This document shows positions 56,707 through 64,000 of a DNA stretch of 64,000 bases, piece after piece. A model generated the notes under the pieces. It was not told the DNA's origin, made no database searches, and saw nothing but the letters and a program-made list of their open reading frames with translations. A program made the position numbers and the translations under genes. The stretch covers positions 50,093 through 114,092 of the forward strand of contig JAPYMA010002364.1 in NCBI GenBank assembly GCA_035041965.1, in the 5' to 3' direction. Each line of letters starts with the position of its first letter. Within the stretch, counting starts at the first letter, position 1. The stretch is from Anisakis pegreffii. Taxonomy: Eukaryota; Nematoda; Chromadorea; Rhabditida; Anisakidae.

Positions 56707-58375
56707 AGGCCCTATATTAAATAAAGAAATTGAACAAAAGATGAAAAGGGGATACCCCCAAACAGGCCTGAGCGCTTCCATGCGCTGTGACGTTACTGTA
56801 GAAATGTTTTAAAAAATTTTAATAATCCATTTGTCATTAAATTATAATAATCCACCGTAAGTCGCTATTAATTTTTTGTTGTTAATATTTTGTAATTTTG
56901 TAATATTTGTAATCCATTGTAATTTCTAATCCATTTTGTAATAATAAATAATACCAATGATAATAATAATAAACAATAAATTTGATATTTGCCCTCCTGC
57001 GGGCCTGAAGATCCCACGACATAGTAATAAATCCTGAAAACGATGCAATGTATGTCTATTGTTAGGAATGAACCACTATAAAATGAAAACAGATACGATA
57101 TCATACGATAAAATGGATACAATATCATAAAATAGATGCACTGAACCAGTATAAAATGATATAACAGATACAATACTTGATCATAAAGTACAACAAAAAC
57201 TGAAATAAATTTCGACTGGTGAATGCCAAATGATTGTAAATACTCACCATCAATATAATTCGTTGATGACCGAGAGCCCTATCAAAGGGCATTCCCCTCG
57301 CGCATCGGTCATCCTAAAATAGAATTATTTACCAAGAAAAGCAGTCATCATTAATTATGATAAATCAGCACGCCATAATATAACTCACTTCACGTTCACG
57401 CCTCACAACAACGCTTCACACCAACGCACCACGCGTACATCCCCAAAAATGATGACGAGTAGAACTGCCACGAGAATATGAACACTTGAATGAAAACAAT
57501 CATACATATACAATGTGAATGATCGCTACTGAACGCTAACGACGTCTCATATAAGGAATCTAGTCAATAACACTATACAATTGACCTGCTCTGTATAATG
57601 TGTCGCCCACACATGCACAAATACACAGTCGCACAGAATTTTCGAGAAAGTTGATCAAAATTTGAGCGAAATTCGAATCAGAAATATACAAAGAAGCTGC
57701 ATAAAAAAGACACTGCGAGATCCATATATTTAGATGGAATGACTTGGAGATGGGGAGACATATTTCATTTCAAAAAGTGCCGATATTTCCAAGTATGAAT
57801 AATGACAAGTATAAACAAAACGTGGATAAAACATACTTATGGATCTTCAAACTTAATCAGAGATCTAACCAGAATCACTCGAAGTCCTATAAGAATGATC
57901 TAATAAAATCAACACAATATTAACGCGAAAATGATTTGATGAGCTATGTTGCCATCATATACAAGAACTATAATGAAAACACAATGAAAAATCCCCAAGA
58001 AGGAGACATCACAGTCATGAGCAGGAAAGCGTAGCAAATCCGCAAAATATCAAGATCATTTGGTGAAGTTTAGCTAAAATACGGGGTGGAGTCAACTGTA
58101 AAGCTATCCGGATGGTTTAGCCAATGTCGCCTAGACGGAACTGCATTATGACCCAAAACATTAGAAAACCTGAACGGATTAAAGTGAAACATAATATGAA
58201 TGACACCCGGTTTTCGAATGAAACAGTAACATCTTCACAGAAAAAATTCTTTTCAGGCTCAAAATCAACCAATATTTTAACCTATCAACCTATATATTTC
58301 GTATATTTCGCGCTCGAAATACTGTTAAACAGTTGATCTTTTGTTTATCAAATGAGACAAACGAACAGCTATAGA
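56707..58375. other. AT-rich spacer
   Basis: No gene is supported. A 101-codon minus frame at 56868-57173 is made of Tyr/Phe/Leu/Ile-rich sequence expected from AT-rich DNA, and a 70-codon plus frame lies at 58124-58336. The only notable structure is the hairpin at 57265-57313. Confidence 0.5.
57265..57313. repeat. Nested hairpin, 9-bp outer stem
   Basis: GATGACCGA at 57265-57273 pairs exactly with TCGGTCATC at 57305-57313. Inside it, GCCCT (57276-57280) pairs with AGGGC (57286-57290). The enclosed sequence is GC-richer than its AT-rich surroundings. Confidence 0.85.
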
Positions 58376-58440
58376 TGAAATGTATAAATGAGACAATAAA
58401 AAACAACACCTCCCAACCCACCCACCTCCCTCATCTATTT
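58376..58440. repeat. Dispersed repeat with C-rich end, copy 1
   Basis: GATGAAATGTATAAATGAGA followed by CAATAAAAAACAACACC and a short CCCACC-rich stretch. It matches 60786-60850 in the same orientation, where the C-rich part has expanded. Confidence 0.8.
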
Positions 58441-59060
58441 GACATATTTAGAAACACCTCTCAGCGTACACTATAGAACTTCCTAAACTCAAAGCTAGAC
58501 CTGAAATGTAGCTCAGAAACAAAATACTAAAAGATCCATAACATGGGTTCGTACCCTTGTCTGCCACGCTAAAACAGACACCACTACCACTATGCTATGA
58601 CGCACCTACCAATGATCATCTCTATGAAATAAACAAAAATGGATTCGGAAAAATCATCAACCTTCTCTTCCCTTCCTTCCTTTTTTCTTTCAAAAACAGC
58701 TGAAATGTTGGATTACTACTTCTCAATGTGCTCCGTAGGACTTAACGAACCTTAAACTAGACCTGAAATGTAATTCAGAGGCAAAGGACAAAAAATTCAA
58801 AACCAGGATCGGAACCGCGCCCTGCCGTGCAGTAACAGATACCATAACCAGTATGCTAAGATGCACCTATCATCTACACTCACTATCAAATAGACAAAAT
58901 TGAATTTGGAATAAATCTCTAACCTTCCCCCCTTCCCTCTTTTTCAACAGCTAGGGTGACAGTCACTACTTCTCAATTTACACTATAAAACTCGAAACTA
59001 GACGTCAAATAAAATTCAGAAATAAAAAACAAAAAATTTCAAACTCAAAATCCGAACCTT
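58441..59060 (-). repeat. Tandem tRNA-related SINE-like units, about 262-bp period
   Basis: CTAGACCTGAAATGTA recurs at 58495 and 58757 and, diverged, at 58988. On the minus strand, units 1 and 2 each begin with a tRNA-like head. Unit 2 (58866 to 58803) has GCATACTGGTTATGG, resembling an internal A box, and GGTTCCGATCC, resembling a B box. Unit 1 (58606 to 58545) has GCATAGTGGTAGTGG and GGGTACGAACCC. The third unit keeps only the B-box end (GGTTCGGA near 59048-59056) and the body. The tRNA-like heads have no proper acceptor stem, so they are not functional tRNA genes. Polymerase III-type short interspersed elements in head-to-tail array are the best reading. Confidence 0.6.
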
Positions 59061-60720
59061 TTCGCCTTCTTCCGTCGTCCACAACGCCCTAGAACATGAC
59101 TCAGTTCACTTAAATAAATTTGAAGAAATTTTAACAAATTGTTGTCCAACTAAACAATGATAATCCTATCCGATGCATTTACCCATTTCCCTGGAAGTGA
59201 ACCCTTTTTCGATTTCACGATTGCATAACTCAACAGCGAAGATTTAGATCTATAGTTTGGATATGACCGCTTGAATGTCTAACCTCCATTTCTTCAATAT
59301 CTTTGCACTCTCCACGCCGGTATTCAGCACCAAAAATATACGACCTTCAAATTCTTTCGTCGATTCAATAGGCTTGGAAGTGCAGGCATGCGTTCATTCA
59401 CGAACAACTCTTAAAAGAATCGTTTTTATGTGTTAAACAGCAGAAGAGCTATTTCAAACGATGATAAATTCACAAATTGAAACAAATAATCAGGAATTCA
59501 ATAGAATGAAGAAGGAGGTACCGTCTGCGATCTTTTCCGTGCAATTCTCTCAGACGAGACTTCCACTTCGACAACGTACGGAGCCCGACGTGTCAACTGA
59601 ATTAATTGATAAGAATTCATTCGATTGAAAAAGTCAATGTATATTCTGAAAATGAAATAGAAGCCGTGATAAAGGAAAGTGAAAGATGATTGCCTTATAA
59701 TTTCCATACTATCCATTTCCAATCTAATTGTAAGACCATGCATATGCGCGTGATACTGAGAGAATCGTGAACATTCAATAAATTTAGAAAACCTTCAGGG
59801 AATTTTCAAAATTGATATTATCTATAAGTTTTCTGTTCATTTATAAACGAAATACTGCATGAATGAAATACTAGTGAACCTCTCGCTGTTGTTTTGATTG
59901 TAGATAGAATTGGAGATATGCGTCGAATCGCAATGTCTGCATACGATGCACTCCAATGATTCGAACACATAAAATGCCTTTTGCTAGAGACTCGGCTCGA
60001 GCTTCGAATTGATTTGCCTACAAATTATGCAGTCTATTGCGATCATTTAAAAAAACACCACAATTTTCAATCAAAGAATCGTATTCAAAACCATCGGCTA
60101 TAATGACTCAAGTTATCTTATTGTACAGTGCAGCAGATTACATTAGGAATATTGTCAGCAAGATGAACATTGCTCGAATTTCGCAATTTACATGAGAGGA
60201 GTGCAATGCTCTTCAACTCATTGGAACCATTAAACTCTTCATGATTAAGATAATCCGTCGCTAACCTTTTTTGCCTTCTTCTCTATAATAATTGCTGTCT
60301 TCGATTTTTGTAAATTTTTCGTCTTCTAGTTGCTGTCTAGTTTTCTTAGTCGCCCGGAATGCATAAATTGCCTGCAATCAATGGGTGGTGCATTAACCAA
60401 AGCCCATACCAACAAAAACAACATGCAACACCGATTAAACCAAATGATGCACATCACCTATTAGAATCACCAAATACTCACAGAATCAACGAAAACTAAT
60501 AATTAAAACCCCATGATTTTTACCTCTTTCCAGTTTTTTTTTTCCATTCTCCGTTGCGTAATTTATGGTCGAATCCAAAGCTGAGCTGTTCTTCAGCGAT
60601 CCACGTCCCTGATCCACGCGATCTGAAATCAAATGGATTAGACTTTGAAAAGAAAAATCGGACAATGAGACAGGACGATATTGAACGCATGCGTCCACGA
60701 GTGGACGCAGAAGTGAACAA
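59061..60720. other. Spacer with no supported gene
   Basis: Short frames at 59498-59743 (minus) and 60486-60790 (both strands) show no motif and overlap repeats. Nothing else stands out. Confidence 0.5.
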
Positions 60721-60724
60721 CGGT

Positions 60725-60786
60725 GAGATCCGATGGCTCACCACGCCATCGGATCTCGTCCAACGGGGAGATCATCTCGCCGTTGG
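60725..60786. repeat. Two adjacent hairpins
   Basis: GAGATCCGATGGC at 60725-60737 pairs perfectly over 13 bp with GCCATCGGATCTC at 60745-60757 across a 7-base loop. Directly after it, CCAACGG (60760-60766) pairs with CCGTTGG (60780-60786), extended inside by GAGA/TCTC after one mismatch. The words CAACGGTGAGATC and CAACGGGGAGATC start the two hairpins, so they may be related. Confidence 0.9.
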
Positions 60787-60850
60787 ATGAAATAAATAAA
60801 TGAAACAGTAAAAAACAACACCCCCAACCCCACCCCCCCCTCCCCATCCC
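60786..60850. repeat. Dispersed repeat with C-rich end, copy 2
   Basis: GATGAAATAAATAAATGAAA followed by CAGTAAAAAACAACACC leads into the C-rich tract, matching 58376-58440. Confidence 0.8.
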
Positions 60851-60949
60851 CCCACCCCCTCCCCACCCCCCTCCCCATCCCCCCCACCCCACCCCCCTCC
60901 CCATCCCCCCACCCCACCCCACCCCCTCCCAACCCCAACCCCCAACCCT
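60819..60949. repeat. 130-bp C-rich tract (G-rich on the minus strand)
   Basis: Almost pure C with A or T every three to eight bases (CCCCACCCC, CCCTCCCC, CCCATCCCC), ending in CCCCAACCCTAAAC. The minus strand offers dozens of G-runs of three or more and could form G-quadruplexes. Gly/Trp-rich frames here are artefacts of composition. Confidence 0.95.
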
Positions 60950-60954
60950 AAACT

Positions 60955-61007
60955 AGTTCATTCCTCAATCCTCTCAGATAACACTCCAGAGGATTGAGGA
61001 ATGAACT
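60955..61007. repeat. Perfect inverted repeat, 20-bp arms
   Basis: AGTTCATTCCTCAATCCTCT at 60955-60974 and its exact reverse complement at 60988-61007 flank a 13-base centre. It directly abuts the end of the C-rich tract. Confidence 0.95.
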
Positions 61008-61139
61008 CATCCGGCGGTGGCCCACCCATCCCAACCCCACCACCGCCCCTGGAAACATGGAAAAATATCAACTTAATTAAGTCTCACGACTGATTCAATT
61101 AGCTGATTCAAATTTTCAACTACCCCGTAATAGTGATGG

Positions 61140-61330
61140 CATCCAACGGACGTTCGGTCGGAAAAATTCGAGAAATTTCGATCGACATTCCGATATTCGG
61201 ATTCCAACCGAATAATTTCGAGATTCCGTCGGAATTCCCAATAACGGAATCTCAAAATGTGAATTCGGTTGGAATTTCGAACATCGGAATGTGAAAAGTT
61301 AATTCGGTCGGATTCCGACCGAACTGAACT
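61140..61330. repeat. Block of TTCCGA-type palindromic words
   Basis: Variants of ATTCCGA/TCGGAAT and ATTCGGT/ACCGAAT occur every 10-25 bp in both orientations. They end in TTCGGTCGGA-T-TCCGACCGAA (61303-61323), a palindrome with 10-bp perfect arms. Confidence 0.85.
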
Positions 61331-62490
61331 CTCATTTGGATGCCACCACTATTTCTCAAACAAATTTTCCACTATTGTTTAAAAAATTCCCTTCAAACAA
61401 TATTCATCTCACCGATGTAATGCTATACGAATGTCCGATGCTATAATGTAATGCTAAAGTTTCGTTTTCTCTAAGTGTTTTGGAAAATTGAATAAATTTG
61501 ATTCTATGGATGGATAATTTATCAGGGATGATAAAATGCGTAATTAACGAAGCGAACAGTGATATAAATATTTTGCATTTTTTGTGCAAAATTTTCGATT
61601 TTTTGTTGGATTTTGGAACTTTTTCGGGAATATTTTTTATTTTTCTACACTTACATTTTTTTGGTTATTTGTTCGTCAAGGAATTTTTCTTTGAAATTTT
61701 TAGTTTTGCAGTTTTTATATGAATTTTGAAATTTGGGTAATTTTTTGGACATTTTCTAAACAGTTCAAGAATTTTTTTTGATATTTTTCATAAATTGCGA
61801 CAGCGGAAAACGCAGAATCAATTGAAATGATTCATTTGAAAATCAATTATCGCGGATCGCTTGGATAGCGCAGAATGCTTTTAAATTTTCAAGCGCATTG
61901 AAGGAGAAGTATCGCTCTTTGTATCTGAAGCACCTTTCTTGTTTTACTCCCGAATGTCCTTTAATATTCTATTCTATCAGAACATTCAGCTCAAGCGTGA
62001 TCTTAGACCATAACTTTGTTTGGTTGAATGATTTCGATTTTCACACGATTCGTGCCTTTGAACCGCGCGAAAGGTTTATGTCTGATTGAAGGTTAAATAC
62101 GAAATCACCAACGATGTCGTTCCATTTCTCGGCTTCTTACAATTCTCAAATGTTTGATATCTTGAAAATTGTTGTCAATGTTTTCGACAACTTTTTCAAC
62201 ACAAGCTATTCTGAAGCATTGGGAACGACTCAATCGGAGTAAACAAAATCACTCCTTTCAATCAAATGAATTCGAAGTACGAATCCAAATACGTAATATT
62301 ATACGAAATTCAAACACACTCAACAGAGCCGAACATATGAAAGAAATACGAAAAAATACGACAAATACGAAAAGCGAAAAAATTCCAAAAAATACGAAAC
62401 GACAAAATACTCAAAAAACGCAAATTCTGCATTCATTTCAGACGAATGAGAGCGTAATTGGTAACAAAAACAATTTTATGAGGACTTTTG
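61331..62490. other. AT-rich spacer before the satellite
   Basis: Open frames at 61498-61722 and 62169-62501 are dominated by Phe/Ile/Leu or Lys/Asn as expected from T- or A-runs, with no splice sites or motifs. Repeated words such as AATACGAAA occur near 62350-62400. Confidence 0.5.
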
Positions 62491-64000
62491 TGATTTTATG
62501 AATTTTTTGTTTTTTTTTAATTTTGTAGATTTTTAGGTATTTTTTGTTTTCAGAATTTTTTGGGAATTTTTAATTTTTTTCAGACAAAATCAATGAACAA
62601 AAATAATTTCACTCTGTGTTGCTGGCAAAACAATAACATGAATAGGCTTGAATTCAAACAATCTAAAGAGGAAAAACGATGAACTATATGGAAAAAAAAC
62701 ACAAGAATTATAGAAGAATTATAGTGAAACAACAAGCATTTTTTTGGTTGGATTTTAATGTTTTTTGGATTTTTAGGATTTTTTTATTTTATGATTTTTT
62801 TGGAATTTTCAATTTTTTTTCTAAAAGAATGATTGAACGAAAATGATTCAACTCTGTGCAATAAACAAAACAATTCAAATAACTATTAATTCAAGCAATC
62901 AAAAGAGGAAAAACGATGAACTATGCGGAAAAAAACATGAATTATACAAAAATTATCGAAAAACACAACAATAAATTTTTTTTGGTTGGATTTTAATGTT
63001 TTTTGGATTTTTAGGATTTTTTTATTTTATGATTTTTTTGGAATTTTCAATTTTTTTTCAAAAAGAATGATTGAACGAAAATGATTCAACTCTGTGCAAT
63101 AAACAAAACAATTCAAATAACTATTAATTCAAGCAATCAAAAGAGGAAAAACGATGAACTATGCGGAAAAAAACATGAATTATACAAAAATTATCGAAAA
63201 ACACAACAATAAATTTTTTTTGGTTGGATTTTAATGTTTTTTGGATTTTTAGGATTTTTTTATTTTATGATTTTTTTGGAATTTTCAATTTTTTTCTAAA
63301 AAGAATGATTGAACGAAAATGATTCAACTCTGTGCAATAAACAAAACAATTCAAATAACTATTAATTCAAGCAATCAAAAGAGGAAAAACGATGAACTAT
63401 GCGGAAAAAAACATGAATTATACAAAAATTATCGAAAAACACAACAATAAATTTTTTTGGTTGGATTTTAATGTTTTTTGGATTTTTAGGATTTTTTTAT
63501 TTTATGATTTTTTTGGAATTTTCAATTTTTTTTCAAAAAGAATGATTGAACGAAAATGATTCAACTCTGTGCAATAAACAAAACAATAACTCAAATAACT
63601 ATTAATTCAAGCAATCAAAAGAGGAAAAACGATGAACTATACGGAAAAAAACATGAATTATCCAAAAATTATCGAAAAACACAACAATAATTTTTTTTCG
63701 GTTGGATTTTAAGATTTTTTGGATTTTTAGGGGTTTTTTATTATATGATTTTTTGGGAAATTTTCGATTTTTTGTCCGCAAAATGAATGAACGAAAATGA
63801 TTTAACTCTGTGTTATACACAAAACGATAACTTAAATAACTATCAATTCAAGCAATCAAAAGGGGAAAAACGATGAATGGACTGCAAAGAAAAAAATCAT
63901 ATGAATTATACAAAAATTACAGAAAAACACAACAATAAATTTTTTACGGTTGGATTTCAAAATTTTCTATATTTTTAGGGGTTTTTATTTTATGATTTTT
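62491..64000. repeat. Satellite of about 238 bp, at least six copies, runs off the window
   Basis: AAAACGATGAA is found with its C at 62677, 62914, 63152, 63390, 63630 and 63871, spacings of 237-241 bp. Each unit has a T-rich half (TTGGTTGGATTTTAATG, TTTTGGATTTTTAGG, TTTTATTTTATGATT) and an A-rich half (CAACTCTGTGCAATAAACAA, TCAAGCAATCAAAAGAGG). The central units (about 62800-63600) are nearly identical, while the first and the last ones are degraded. No coding capacity. Confidence 0.95.

Noticed and set aside
56868..57173. 101-codon Tyr/Phe/Leu-rich minus frame as a membrane protein
   Set aside because: Residues mirror AT-rich repeats, with no conserved motif, start context or splice sites.
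58545..58866. tRNA genes
   Set aside because: A- and B-box-like words are present, but no acceptor stem, proper anticodon arm or TTCRA loop geometry can be formed, and the units are repeated with a common body as in SINEs.
60638..60938. Gly/Trp/Met-rich open frames on the minus strand
   Set aside because: They are the translation of the C-rich tract read backwards; composition alone explains the open frames.

Overview
This is a stretch of AT-rich animal nuclear DNA, most likely from a nematode. The evidence is intron-split genes with short exons, TTTCAG-type acceptors and GTAAGT/GTATNN-type donors, introns from about 180 bp to 7 kb, and a neuropeptide receptor whose tail looks nematode-like. 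The taxonomic call is inference. There are no bacterial operons, CRISPR arrays, rRNA genes or clear standard tRNA genes. Most open frames over 60 codons are chance frames inside introns or spacers; real genes show up only when exons are joined with matching splice phases.

Layout. 1-4.6 kb is spacer with minisatellites and, on the minus strand, a reverse-transcriptase fragment. About 4.6-13.4 kb (+) holds a gene for an unrecognised protein with four membrane segments (five phase-compatible exons, 5' end missing). 17.1-34.0 kb (+) holds a rhodopsin-class neuropeptide receptor of the NPY/NPF-like (npr) type; nine exons join to exactly 425 codons including the stop, with two very large early introns. 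34.1-37.5 kb (-) holds several exon-like segments starting with a clean signal peptide, probably a secreted (perhaps lipocalin-like) protein. 41.2-46.1 kb (-) holds a complete importin-alpha: eleven exons, all phases consistent, 527 aa, with an IBB domain and ARM repeats but unusual substitutions in the major NLS-binding groove.

46.1 kb to the end is gene-poor and repeat-rich. It holds a pair of dispersed repeats (47.4 and 48.1 kb), a degenerate 240-bp tandem repeat (49.5-50.0 kb), a duplicated 275-bp unit (51.1/51.5 kb), and a larger duplication (52.1-53.2 and 53.9-55.3 kb). A GC-richer 538-bp core of that duplication is identical in both copies although its flanks have diverged. Further right are G-tract and AT-rich repeats, a tandem set of tRNA-related SINE-like units (58.4-59.1 kb), a 130-bp C-rich tract framed by hairpins and a perfect 20-bp inverted repeat (60.7-61.0 kb), a palindrome-rich block (61.1-61.3 kb), and a satellite of about 238 bp that runs off the window (62.5-64.0 kb).

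The genes show no evident common pathway: nuclear import, neuropeptide sensing, a secreted protein and a membrane protein sit side by side as usual in animal genomes. The best candidates for something undescribed are the identical GC-rich core with its small hairpins, and the importin-alpha with an altered major cargo groove.
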